Source of the DNA: Hymenobacter duratus
Lineage (GTDB): Bacteria > Bacteroidota > Bacteroidia > Cytophagales > Hymenobacteraceae
Direction of reading: 5' to 3'
Length of the DNA: 64,000 nt
Assembly: GCF_014698995.1 (NCBI RefSeq)
Contig: NZ_JACWZZ010000002.1
Location: 930,001 to 994,000, forward strand
Of the stretch, positions 28,376-37,598 are shown in pieces. Every line of letters starts with the position of its first letter. Within the stretch, counting starts at the first letter, position 1. Made by a program: the position numbers and the translations under genes. The notes beneath the pieces are model-generated. The model saw nothing but the letters and a program-made list of their open reading frames with translations, searched no databases and was not told where the DNA came from.

Positions 28376-30331
28376 GTGGCCTTCCTCCTGAAGCGCACCT
28401 GCCGGGCAGCCCTAGCGGCGCTGAGCCTATTGGCAGGCAGCCCGGTGCTGGCCGGCCAGCCACCCAAATATCCGGTGGCCGACATTCCGGGCTCGTTGCG
28501 CGAAAATGCACACGCCGTTGTCCGCTTCTCCGATGAAACCCTGCTGGTAAAGTCGGCAGGCCGCACCATCGAGACTGTACGCCGCGCCGTCACCATTTTT
28601 GATGAAGCCGGCGCGCACCATGCCCAGGAGCTGGTCTATTATGACCAGCTCAATACCGTGAGCTACCTGCGCGGCAGCGCCTATGCTACCGATGGCCGCC
28701 TGCTACGCACCCTGAAAGCATCGGAAATCGGAGACATCTCGCTTTCCGATGGGTTCAGCCTCGCCAACGACGGCCGGGGCCGGGTAGCCGACCTGCGCCA
28801 GCCGGTGTATCCTTACACAGTAGAGTTCGAGTACGAAGTCAACTCCACTAACACGCTGTTCTACTCCACCTGGCGGCCGCAGGCCCGCGAGCAACTGGCC
28901 GTGGAGCAGGCCACTTTCCGAGTACTGACGCCCGCCGAGTTGCCCCTGCGCTACCAGGAGCGCGACCTGCCAGCCGGCACCACAGTGGCCCGCACCTCGG
29001 TTTCGGCGGCGCTGCAGAGCTACGAGTGGCAGGTGCGGAATCTGGCGGCAGTGGAAGCAGAACCCGACGGGCCGCCAGTGGGCGAAACGACACCGGTGGT
29101 CTTCACAGCGCCTACGCAGTTTGAGGTACAGGGCCACGTTGGTACGCTTACTTCGTGGCAGGCACTGGGGCTGTGGAACTATCAGCTCAATGCCGGCCGC
29201 GACGAGCTGCCGGTAGCCGTTCAGGAGAAGATCCGGGCATTGGTGCAGGGCGAAACCGATGAGCGGGCGCGCATCCGGAAAGTGTACGAGTGGCTGCAGG
29301 CCAACACCCGCTACATCTCGGTGCAGCTGGGCATCGGTGGCTGGCAGACGTTTCCAGCCAGCAGCGTAGCGGCCAGCGGCTACGGCGACTGTAAAGCCCT
29401 CACCAACTACTGCCAAGCCCTGCTGAAAACGGCCGGTATTACGGGATACTGCGCTCTGGTACGCGCCAATGAAGAGGATGTCCGGACTGAGTTTCCGAGC
29501 CAGCAGTTCAACCATGTGGTGCTGTGCGTGCCGCTGCAGAAATCCGCCAAGCGCGATACCGTCTGGCTGGAATGCACGAGCCAGACCAACCCGTTCGGCT
29601 ACATGAGCAGCTTTACCGGCAACCGCCACGCGCTGCTTATCACGCCCCAGGGTGGCCGCGTGGTGCGCACGCCACAGTATCTGGCCGCCGAAAACCGCCG
29701 GGAGCGGCTGGCCGATGTGTACCTAGATGCGCAGGGCAGTGCTACAGCCAACATCCGGACGCGCCGCTCCGGCCTGGAGCAGGACCGATATGAGGCCCTG
29801 GCCGGTACGTCGAATGCCGCCGACCAGAAAAAAATAATGGCTGAAAACCTGCCGCTGGCCAACTTCAGCATCAGCAAGCTCAGCTACGCTCAGGACCGGC
29901 GCAGTATAGTGCCTGTGCTCACCGAAAACCTAGGCCTGACGCTGCCGGGCTGGGCTTCGGTATCGGGCAAGCGGGCTTTCCTGACTCCTAACCTGCTCAG
30001 CCGCTGGAGCGCGCTGCCTGCCACGGTGGGCGAACGACGCACTGCCATCTGGCTCGACAACTCATTCAGCTACTCCGACACAGTCCGCATTCATGTGCCG
30101 GCCGGCTTCAAGCCCGAAAGCATACCCGCCCCGGTACAACTTAGCACCACTTTCGGTACGTATTCCAGCCAGGTGCAGGCCCTGCCCGATGGCACGCTGC
30201 TGTATGTCCGGCGCCTGCTCATGCCGCGCACCCGCTTCCCCAAGACCGATTTTCCGGCCTATCAGGATTTCCGGCGGCGCATCAGCTCCGCCGATAAAGC
30301 GCAGGTTGTACTCGTGAAAACCGACGCCTAG
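28376..30331 (+). CDS. DUF3857 / transglutaminase-like exported protein with Cys and His kept
   Basis: The 651-residue protein starts at GTG (28376), 4 bases after the previous gene, and has a signal peptide (MAFLLKRTCRAALAALSLLA, cut near VLAGQ). It has a DUF3857 domain (about residues 50-240) and a transglutaminase-like core with Cys339 in YGDCKALTNYC, His380 in FNHVVLCV and Glu399 in WLECTSQTNPFGY, where Asp is usual. It ends with a beta domain. It could make or cut amide bonds in periplasmic proteins or wall peptides; no substrate is known. A 62-base palindrome follows the stop. Confidence 0.88.
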   Translation: MAFLLKRTCRAALAALSLLAGSPVLAGQPPKYPVADIPGSLRENAHAVVRFSDETLLVKSAGRTIETVRRAVTIFDEAGAHHAQELVYYDQLNTVSYLRGSAYATDGRLLRTLKASEIGDISLSDGFSLANDGRGRVADLRQPVYPYTVEFEYEVNSTNTLFYSTWRPQAREQLAVEQATFRVLTPAELPLRYQERDLPAGTTVARTSVSAALQSYEWQVRNLAAVEAEPDGPPVGETTPVVFTAPTQFEVQGHVGTLTSWQALGLWNYQLNAGRDELPVAVQEKIRALVQGETDERARIRKVYEWLQANTRYISVQLGIGGWQTFPASSVAASGYGDCKALTNYCQALLKTAGITGYCALVRANEEDVRTEFPSQQFNHVVLCVPLQKSAKRDTVWLECTSQTNPFGYMSSFTGNRHALLITPQGGRVVRTPQYLAAENRRERLADVYLDAQGSATANIRTRRSGLEQDRYEALAGTSNAADQKKIMAENLPLANFSISKLSYAQDRRSIVPVLTENLGLTLPGWASVSGKRAFLTPNLLSRWSALPATVGERRTAIWLDNSFSYSDTVRIHVPAGFKPESIPAPVQLSTTFGTYSSQVQALPDGTLLYVRRLLMPRTRFPKTDFPAYQDFRRRISSADKAQVVLVKTDA

Positions 30332-30341
30332 AAGACTAGTA

Positions 30342-30403
30342 TACCCCCGCAACGCAACGGCCCGCCAGAACTTGTTCTGGCGGGCCGTTGCGTTGCGGGG
30401 GTA
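30342..30403. repeat. Perfect 30-bp palindrome with 2-base centre, after the DUF3857 pair
   Basis: Arms 30342-30371 and 30374-30403 are perfectly complementary (start TACCCCCGCAACGCAACGG), with TT between them. No T-run follows on either strand. It may be a terminator of unusual length or a structural or repeat element. Confidence 0.85.
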
Positions 30404-30622
30404 CCGAATCACTCCACACGGTTACTTAGCATTCCTATCCACAAACAGCACCTTACTAACTCATAAACAGCTCTATATCTATATTATCTGACGTTGCATG
30501 TTTTTCTTCATTGAGGACTCAACGCCCAAAAACTGATGCCTGAGCACGCCAAGCCATGTGTAAAAAACAGTATCTTAGGGCCTTCTATTTTCTTTGACTT
30601 TTCCATTTCCAAAGCACAATTT

Positions 30623-33600
30623 ATGTTGCAAACCTTTACCTCCTCGCGGCGCACATGGCGGCCGGCCCTGTTGGGCGGCTTGCTGTTGGCGGCGGCCGGG
30701 TCGCCATTATCGGTGTCGGCTCAACGCGTGTTGTGGGCCGATGCGACCGAAGCATTGCCTACCGCTGCCCGCACCACCACCCAAGCCCTGCGGCAGTACC
30801 GTTCCGTAACTATGCAGCTGCCCGCCATGCGCGCGGCGCTGGCAGCGGCTCCGGCCGAAGCCGGTTCGGGCGCCCGCAATTCCAGCACGGTTATCTCGCT
30901 ACCGCTGCCCGATGGCAGCTCGCAGCGCTTCCGCATCGTGCAGGTGCCCGTGATGGCACCACAGCTGGCGGCAAAGTACCCGCAGATCCGCACGTATGAG
31001 GCGCAGGGCATCGATGACCCCAGCGCCACGGCCCGCCTCGATATTTCGCCGGCTGGCTTCCACGCCATGATTACGACTGCGTCGCGCACCATCTTCATTG
31101 ATCCAGTTTCGCCGACCGACAATACCCACCTGGTGTTCGACCGGACGTCCATGAACAAGGACAACGTACGGTTCGAGTGCCTGACTGCAGGTTCGGCTAT
31201 TGGGGCAGCAGGCTCGGTGCTGACACCGCCGATGCCCGCAGCCATTCCGAACGGCGCGACGCTGAAAACCTATCGGCTGGCCGTTTCCTGTACCGGTGAG
31301 TATGCAGTAGCTGTGTGCGCTCCGGCTGCACCCACCACGGCCCTGACTCTCTCTAAAATCGTTACGTCGGTGAACCGGGTTAGCGGTGTGTACGAGAAGG
31401 AAATTGCGGCCCGCCTGGTGCTGATTCCGAAAAACGACACGCTTGTGTTCCTGAACGGCACTACGGACCCCTTCACGAACAACTCCTCAACTACGCTGCT
31501 GACGGAAAATCAGGCTGTCGTGACGGCCCGTATCGGTGCTGCCAACTACGACATCGGCCACGTATTTGCTACTGGTGATGGTGGCGTAGCCCAGCTGCGC
31601 AGCCTGTGCGCTTCCAACGGCAAAGCCCGCGGTATGACTGGCCGGCCTGCTCCCTTCGGTGACGCCTTCGACATCGACTACGTAGCCCACGAAATCGGCC
31701 ACCAGTTTGGCGGCAACCACACATTCAACGGTACGATTGGCTCGTGCAGCGGCGGTAACCGCTCGGCTTCCGCAGCCTACGAGCCGGGCTCCGGCACGAC
31801 CATCATGGCCTACGCCGGCATCTGTGGCGCCGACAACACGCAGAACAACTCCGATCCGTATTTCCACTCCTATAGCTTTGATGAGCTGGTAGCCCACATG
31901 GCGGCTGGCGGCAACTGCGGGGTGAACACGCCTACCGGCAACAATGCGCCGGTGGTAAACGCCGGGGCCAACTACCGCATTCCGCTCAGCACGCCGTTCG
32001 AGCTGACTGGTTCGGCTACCGACCCCAATGGTGATGCCCTGACGTATAGCTGGGAGCAATTCAACCTGGGGCCGGGCGGTGCTCCTAACTCGCCGACCGG
32101 CGATGCGCCGATTTTCCGCGCCTACGCTCCGGTGGCCTCCCCTACCCGTACTTTCCCTGCTACCCTGACGCCAACCGGCGCGCTGGGCGCGCTGCTCACC
32201 AACACGCAGGTGCGCGGCGAGATTCTTCCCTCGTACGCCCGCCGGCTGGTATTCCGCTTTGTAGCTCGCGACAACCGCGTAGGCGGCGGCGGGGTTGACT
32301 ATGACTCGATGAACGTAGCTGTAGTTGGTACGGCCGGTCCGTTCCTGGTAACGCTCCCCAACACGGCTTCGGCCTCGTGGCAGGCAGGTGCACCGCAGCA
32401 GGTGGCCTGGGATGTAGCCAACACGACTGCTGCGCCCATCAGCGCTGCCAACGTAGACATTCTGCTCTCAACTGATGGTGGCCGCACGTTCCCTACGACT
32501 CTGCTGGCTAACACGCCCAACGACGGCTACGAGAATGTGACGGTGCCTGCATCCGTGGCCGCTACCACTAGCGCCCGTATCAAGGTGAAGGCTTCCGGCA
32601 ACGTGTTCTTCGACCTGTCGAACCAGAATTTCTCTATCACGAACTCCGGCGCGCCTACCTTCTTCCTGGCTCCGGTAGCTACGCAGATTGCTGCATTTTG
32701 CCCGGGTGCTTCTTCCACGTTTGACCTCAACGTGGGTCAGATTCAGTCGTTCACCGGTCAGGTAGCGTTGTCGGCCACCAGCCTGCCAGCAGGCATAACG
32801 GTGACGTATAACAACGCCACAACGGCGGCCGGCACCACGGTGCAGGCAACGGTTGCGGTAGCCGCTGGCACCGCTGGCGGTACGTACACTATCAACCTGA
32901 CGGGCACGAGCGGCAGCATCACCCAGACGCAACAGTACACGTTCACGGTACTGCCCAGCGCTACTGCCGCCGCTGTTCCGGTAAGCCCGGTTGCAGCCCA
33001 GGTGGTGAGCCCCCGGCCCCGCCTGACCTGGAGCGCTGTGCCGAACGCAACGGCTTACGAGGTACAGGTAGCGTCTGATGCCAGCTTCGCAAACGTGCTG
33101 CTCACCCAGACCAACGTAACGGGCACCAACTTCACGGTGGCTTCGCCGGCGCTGACCACGGGCACGACTTACTACTGGCGCGTACGCGGCACCAGCCCCT
33201 GTGGTGTTGCGCCTTACTCGGTAATTTCTTCGTTCCAGATTGGCACGCTGTCCTGCTTCACGGCTGTTGCAACGCAGATTCCGGTGAACATTCCGTTTGG
33301 TGCTACGCCAACCGTAACGTCGGTTATCAATGTGCAGAATGGCGAGCGGGTGGGCAACATCCGTATCCGCAACCTGGCCATCACGCACCCCGATGTAAGT
33401 GAGCTGACCATTTCGCTGACGAACCCAGCAGGCCGCACGGCCGTGTTGCTGGCGAATGCCTGCCCCGGCACTTCCGATATCAACCTGACGCTGAGCGAAG
33501 ATGCTGCTTCGGCCATCACCTGCCCGCTTACCGGCGGCGCTACCTACCGCCCGGCCAACTCGCTGGCTAACCTGCTCAACGATGCTGCCACCGGCAACTG

Positions 33601-34249
33601 GACGCTGAGCATTGCCGACAACAACCCGAGCAATGGTGGCCAATTGACTGGCTGGACGCTGGAGCTTTGCACCCTGGCTGAGCCGCCTGCAGCACCAGCC
33701 TCCCTGACGGCTCTGCTGAACGGCGTAACGAACAACCGCGCAAACGTAGACCTGATCTGGCTGGACAATGCCACCAACGAAACCGGCTACCAGGTAGAAC
33801 GCACGGGCGCTGGCAACACCGTCTACACCCTTCTGGCTACGTTGCCCGCTAACTCGACTTACTATGCGGACCAGATCAGCGGCGCCAATGGCAATTACTG
33901 CTACCGCGTACGGGCCATTAGCGGGGCTGCCACTTCGGCTTACTCCAATGAGGCCTGCGTTGGCGTAACAACACTGGCTACCCAGAACGAAGCGCTGCTG
34001 CGGGGTGTGGAAGTATATCCTAACCCCAGCAATGGCCTGTTCCAGGTGAAAGTAGACAATGCCCAGCGTGGTACTGTTACGCTGCGCGTGACGGATGCTC
34101 TGGGCCGCACGGTGAGCCGCACTGCGCTCAGCAAGGCAGGCGCGCCGCTCCAGCACGCTCTTGACCTGAGCAAGCTGAGCAGCGGTGTATACCAGCTGCA
34201 CCTAGATATGCCGGAAGGCACCGCCGTAGTGAAACTGCTGAAGCAATAA
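30623..34249 (+). CDS. T9SS-exported metzincin metalloprotease with P domain
   Basis: The 1208-residue protein starts at MLQTFTSSRR with a signal peptide (cut near LSVSAQ). After a propeptide-like stretch comes a reprolysin-type zinc protease domain with HEIGHQFGGNH at residues 356-366 and a Met-turn in TIMAYAGIC. Downstream are an Ig/PKD-like module (about 440-570), an FN3-like module (about 790-870), a proprotein-convertase P domain (about 876-1016), a second FN3 (about 1020-1115), and a T9SS type A sorting domain (about 1128-1208: EVYPNPSNGLFQVKV, closing VVKLLKQ). It should be secreted and act on extracellular protein. Possible -7 sequences at 30589-30596 match 7 of 8. Confidence 0.92.
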   Translation: MLQTFTSSRRTWRPALLGGLLLAAAGSPLSVSAQRVLWADATEALPTAARTTTQALRQYRSVTMQLPAMRAALAAAPAEAGSGARNSSTVISLPLPDGSSQRFRIVQVPVMAPQLAAKYPQIRTYEAQGIDDPSATARLDISPAGFHAMITTASRTIFIDPVSPTDNTHLVFDRTSMNKDNVRFECLTAGSAIGAAGSVLTPPMPAAIPNGATLKTYRLAVSCTGEYAVAVCAPAAPTTALTLSKIVTSVNRVSGVYEKEIAARLVLIPKNDTLVFLNGTTDPFTNNSSTTLLTENQAVVTARIGAANYDIGHVFATGDGGVAQLRSLCASNGKARGMTGRPAPFGDAFDIDYVAHEIGHQFGGNHTFNGTIGSCSGGNRSASAAYEPGSGTTIMAYAGICGADNTQNNSDPYFHSYSFDELVAHMAAGGNCGVNTPTGNNAPVVNAGANYRIPLSTPFELTGSATDPNGDALTYSWEQFNLGPGGAPNSPTGDAPIFRAYAPVASPTRTFPATLTPTGALGALLTNTQVRGEILPSYARRLVFRFVARDNRVGGGGVDYDSMNVAVVGTAGPFLVTLPNTASASWQAGAPQQVAWDVANTTAAPISAANVDILLSTDGGRTFPTTLLANTPNDGYENVTVPASVAATTSARIKVKASGNVFFDLSNQNFSITNSGAPTFFLAPVATQIAAFCPGASSTFDLNVGQIQSFTGQVALSATSLPAGITVTYNNATTAAGTTVQATVAVAAGTAGGTYTINLTGTSGSITQTQQYTFTVLPSATAAAVPVSPVAAQVVSPRPRLTWSAVPNATAYEVQVASDASFANVLLTQTNVTGTNFTVASPALTTGTTYYWRVRGTSPCGVAPYSVISSFQIGTLSCFTAVATQIPVNIPFGATPTVTSVINVQNGERVGNIRIRNLAITHPDVSELTISLTNPAGRTAVLLANACPGTSDINLTLSEDAASAITCPLTGGATYRPANSLANLLNDAATGNWTLSIADNNPSNGGQLTGWTLELCTLAEPPAAPASLTALLNGVTNNRANVDLIWLDNATNETGYQVERTGAGNTVYTLLATLPANSTYYADQISGANGNYCYRVRAISGAATSAYSNEACVGVTTLATQNEALLRGVEVYPNPSNGLFQVKVDNAQRGTVTLRVTDALGRTVSRTALSKAGAPLQHALDLSKLSSGVYQLHLDMPEGTAVVKLLKQ

Positions 34250-34264
34250 GCAGCGGCTGCTTTT

Positions 34265-34309
34265 ACATAAAAAGGGCGGCTTCCCATTGGGAAGCCGCCC
34301 TTTTTATGT
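34265..34309 (+). terminator. Terminator after the metalloprotease gene
   Basis: Perfect 21-base arms (34265-34285 and 34289-34309; core AAAGGGCGGCTTCCC) enclose a 3-base loop and include A/T runs on both sides. It lies 16 bases after the stop. Confidence 0.88.
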
Positions 34310-34409
34310 CTTGTTGGTTCACGTGCTTTTTGGGACAGAAACACTACAGTTCACTGTCATATGCGGCTGGATGCTGCTGGGCTTACATAGTCCACTTATG
34401 GAGGCCGTG

Positions 34410-36593
34410 CTAGAACCGGTAGCGGACCTGGGCTTTGAATTCGGTACGGCGAGGTCCCTGAATTTCCTCCAGGCCTGAGCCGACAGTGTTCTGGTAGCGG
34501 TAGTGGGTTTCGGCCAGCCGCAGCCAGAACGTGAGGTGACGGCTGCAGTTGATTTCGGCAATACCATATATGCGCGTGCCCTGCCCCGAAAGTGCCGGCA
34601 CCGAAAACGCGTACAGCACGTCCTGCTCAAACACGTATTGCCGGGTATCGTAGCTGTCGGTATCGAAGATGGCATAGCGGGCCGTGAGACGCAGCCGACG
34701 GCCTACCGCAACAGAAGCGTCCTGCGCCAGTACATAGCCCCGCTGCCATGGGCCATTATCTTCGCGGTAGCGGCTGGCCTGCACCCGTGTGCGCAGCCCC
34801 AGAATGAGCGTCGGGTTAGCATCGTAGTACAGCAGCAGACTCTGGCGCGTAGTCGGTACGGGCAGCGGCGCCGGCTGGTCAGTGCTGGCATCATAGTCTT
34901 TCTGGCGGCTCCGGATCTGAGCGTAGAGCAGGCTAGTTTTCGTGGGCGAGTACGCCACTCGTGCCAGCCAGTCGTGCCCCGCCGAAGGCGCACCTACCCC
35001 ATATTTCAGCCATGGAAACCGGAACTGGTCGTAGTAAGCCGACACTTCCCACCGGGCTACCGGCCGCAGCTTCAGCCCCAGGTACAGGCCGCTTTCGTTG
35101 ATGTTGCGGGTGTTTTCACTCAAGGCATTGCCATAGAGCGTATGAAAGTCGCGGGAGTAGTGCCGCACCAGCGCCGACACATCAATAGTAGGTGCGAGAC
35201 TGGCCAGCACGCCGTTTACCGTGCCCCACCCGCCGCTGCTGCTGCGCGCCGTTTCGCCAAACAGCAGCACATTGCCCCGTACGTAGCTGTAGTGCGCCCC
35301 CAAGGCCAGATTGTGAGTTCCTCGAAACTCGTATTGGTTGTACAGTTCGGGCCGACGCTGAATGGCCTTATCGAAATGCGTATCGACGGCCGTGAGGCCG
35401 GCTGACAGGTGGCCGCTGCGGCTGGTGTAGCCCAGGTTACCGCCCGCTACGGTTTCGCGCAGCGTCTGGCGGTTGGCCAGCTCACTGGCCGTCCGGTGAA
35501 AACCAGTCAGCAGAAAACCTGACGAAAACTCATCAAACTCCGCCAGCGAGTCGGCGGCCTGCTGCACGTTGGCATCTACCCGCTTGCGCGATACGAAGCC
35601 GGTAGCGCGCACCGTAGGCGACAAACTGACGGTAGCAGCCGCGCCCCGGAAGAAGGTGCTTTCCAGGATGGAAGAATACGGCCGCACGCCCACCGAACTG
35701 CGGCGCAGCGTGGTAATGGTTTCGGCCCCCTTGCCTACCTGCAGCCCCGACGACAGCAGCAGCCCCTGCCCAAACTGCAGCTGATAGTCGCCGACGGCCA
35801 GCGTGCGGAGCTTGCCCCGTTCCTGCAGCACAAAGTGCGCCGACAGGAAATCGGGGCCGTAGGTGCGGGCCGTGGGGTTCCAGAGCAACTGTTCGCCCGC
35901 GTCTTTTTCGGCAGTTATGCCCAGGCTGAAGTCTTTGGCGTGGCTGACGCGGTAGCGCAGCATCAGCTTATCGGGCGAGCCTAAGTAACGGGTAGGCCCC
36001 TGGCCCAGGCTGTCGGTGGGGGCAGTGGTGTAGCCTTTGCGGGTTTGCAGCACCCGCTCGTAGCGCATAAACAGCGCATTGTTGTCTTCCTTGAACACCC
36101 GCTGCCACAACGGCCCGCGCAACGCATTAGCGCCCCCGGCAGCCTGCGCCGTCACGAAAGGGGCTATGCGGTAGATACTACGCAAATCGAAGCTCGGAAC
36201 AGCCTGCAGCTCATACAGGCTGAGCAGCGGACCGCGCTGCTGGCGGTATTCCAGCAGCTTACTGATCTGGTTTTCGGACAGCAGCAGCAGGCCCCGCAGG
36301 TCTTCGCGGGAAGCTGAGTTCAGGCTGAGCGGCGTCTGGTAGTACTGCAGCAGCGTTTCGTACAGGTCCTCGTAGGGTACCTGGTCACTCTGGATTTCAG
36401 CAAACAGCTCCTGCGTCAGCCGGTCCAGGTCGGCGGCGGGGCGCACGTACTCCTGCGCCTGGGCTGCCAGCGGCAACAGCAGAGCCAGTACCGCCGCAAC
36501 CCGCCACTTTGCGCAGCCAGTTTTAGTATGAGGCAACATGGTGCGAGGCGCGAAACCAAACGCGCTGCACTGCGCTACGCGGGCTGACCTCAT
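34410..36593 (-). CDS. Outer-membrane barrel protein with N-terminal helix-hairpin-helix (ComEA-like) domain
   Basis: The 727-residue protein has a signal peptide (hydrophobic AAVLALLLPLAAQAQ) and a helix-hairpin-helix region at about residues 88-145 (PLSLNSASREDLRGLLLL, then QISKLLEYRQQRGPLLSLYE). This is the ComEA-type fold that binds DNA backbones. About 500 residues of alternating strands follow, ending in FKAQVRYRF, which looks like a beta-barrel. The ATG at 36593 overlaps the TGA of the upstream gene (ATGA), pointing to coupled translation; a start at 36539 would give a more usual signal length. It follows the PorV/PorQ-like gene in one operon. A DNA-binding role is inference only. Confidence 0.8.
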   Translation of the reverse strand: MRSARVAQCSAFGFAPRTMLPHTKTGCAKWRVAAVLALLLPLAAQAQEYVRPAADLDRLTQELFAEIQSDQVPYEDLYETLLQYYQTPLSLNSASREDLRGLLLLSENQISKLLEYRQQRGPLLSLYELQAVPSFDLRSIYRIAPFVTAQAAGGANALRGPLWQRVFKEDNNALFMRYERVLQTRKGYTTAPTDSLGQGPTRYLGSPDKLMLRYRVSHAKDFSLGITAEKDAGEQLLWNPTARTYGPDFLSAHFVLQERGKLRTLAVGDYQLQFGQGLLLSSGLQVGKGAETITTLRRSSVGVRPYSSILESTFFRGAAATVSLSPTVRATGFVSRKRVDANVQQAADSLAEFDEFSSGFLLTGFHRTASELANRQTLRETVAGGNLGYTSRSGHLSAGLTAVDTHFDKAIQRRPELYNQYEFRGTHNLALGAHYSYVRGNVLLFGETARSSSGGWGTVNGVLASLAPTIDVSALVRHYSRDFHTLYGNALSENTRNINESGLYLGLKLRPVARWEVSAYYDQFRFPWLKYGVGAPSAGHDWLARVAYSPTKTSLLYAQIRSRQKDYDASTDQPAPLPVPTTRQSLLLYYDANPTLILGLRTRVQASRYREDNGPWQRGYVLAQDASVAVGRRLRLTARYAIFDTDSYDTRQYVFEQDVLYAFSVPALSGQGTRIYGIAEINCSRHLTFWLRLAETHYRYQNTVGSGLEEIQGPRRTEFKAQVRYRF

Positions 36594-37444
36594 GGCTGCT
36601 TCCCGCTGAAAGCCAGACTAACGCCCAGGTGCTGGCTTAGTCCCAGCGCCGTATGCCAGGCCGCCGCATAGTCGATTTGGAGTGCACCGGCCTGGAAGCC
36701 TACGCCTCCGGTGGTTTCCTGCGTGAGGGTGCGCAGCCCGGCCCGCAAGGCCAGTGCGTCAATCACGCGGTATTCCAGGCCGGCCTTAAAATCGGCTGAC
36801 TGCTCTACTTCCTTCTCGGTTTCGATGTTGAGCAGCACTTTGGCAGTAGGCCGATACGAAAGGCCCGCCTTGAGCACGGTGGGCACCCGCTCCTGCTGAT
36901 ACTCGGCCAGTCTGGCCTGGTTCAGGTTGTAGAGGTAGGCCCCGAATACCAGCCGCTTGGGTATCAGCTCAGCCTGCCCGCCCAACGATACGGCTACCGC
37001 CCGCTTGCTGCCCAGCCCTTCGATGCTGACCTGCAGCATATCTACCCGCCCGCCGATGCTCACGAGGCCGCCCCGGTAGCCGTAGCCGGCCCCTACGCGC
37101 TGCTCGCTGTAGAGCTTGCCACCAAACCGTTCCGCTTCAAACCCCACGACCCCACGGCTGGCCTGGCCGTTCTCTATCTTGCCTAAAGGCACCGCGGCTG
37201 CCAGCGCTACCGTATTCAGAGCCGATAATAAGTAGCGGTTTTCGGCGTACACGCCCACCGTCGGGGCGTTGAGCTGGCCCAGTCCGGCCACGTTATTGCC
37301 AATGGCCCATACGTCGCTGAGCGTGACGGAAGCATTGCCGAGGGCTGCCGCCCGGGCGCCTCTTGTGCCGGGCCCATTGCCCTGAGCATAACCTGATACT
37401 GCCAGCAAAAGCAAGCCACCAGAGCACACGTAATTCTTCAGCAT
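36590..37444 (-). CDS. PorV/PorQ-like outer-membrane beta-barrel protein
   Basis: The 284-residue protein has a signal peptide (LLLLAVSGYAQ). Its mature N-terminus, GARAAALGNASVTLSDVWAI followed by NNVAGLGQL, is the hallmark of the PorV/PorQ (FadL-like) barrel group. PorV takes part in T9SS export, shuttling cargo at the outer membrane; many relatives of this kind have no known role. It is the first gene of a two-gene operon, with its stop overlapping the start of the HhH-domain barrel gene. A good promoter lies just upstream. I would not call it PorV itself, only a member of that family. Confidence 0.75.
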   Translation of the reverse strand: MLKNYVCSGGLLLLAVSGYAQGNGPGTRGARAAALGNASVTLSDVWAIGNNVAGLGQLNAPTVGVYAENRYLLSALNTVALAAAVPLGKIENGQASRGVVGFEAERFGGKLYSEQRVGAGYGYRGGLVSIGGRVDMLQVSIEGLGSKRAVAVSLGGQAELIPKRLVFGAYLYNLNQARLAEYQQERVPTVLKAGLSYRPTAKVLLNIETEKEVEQSADFKAGLEYRVIDALALRAGLRTLTQETTGGVGFQAGALQIDYAAAWHTALGLSQHLGVSLAFSGKQP

Positions 37445-37466
37445 AGCTATATAAAATAAGACGAAT

Positions 37467-37497
37467 GAAATGTAGGATAAAAACCCTGATTACCAAA
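37467..37497 (-). promoter_or_regulatory. Promoter of the PorV-like/HhH-barrel operon
   Basis: On the reverse strand TTTG (37497-37494) is followed by 19 bases and TACATTTC (37474-37467), 7 of 8 to the -7 consensus. It ends 22 bases before the ATG at 37444. Confidence 0.7.
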
Positions 37498-37598
37498 GCC
37501 TGAGGCACTTTTGCGCAATTTTCTTTGCGGCCGCCGCTACGCCTTGGGCAAGCCCTCTGCACAGGCCAAACCAGCAGACTAGCGTGCCTGAGTTCAGG

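Noticed and set aside
32468-34201. Open frame of about 580 codons opposite the metalloprotease gene
   Set aside because: Antisense to the P domain, FN3 and sorting domain; Arg/Gln-rich shadow.
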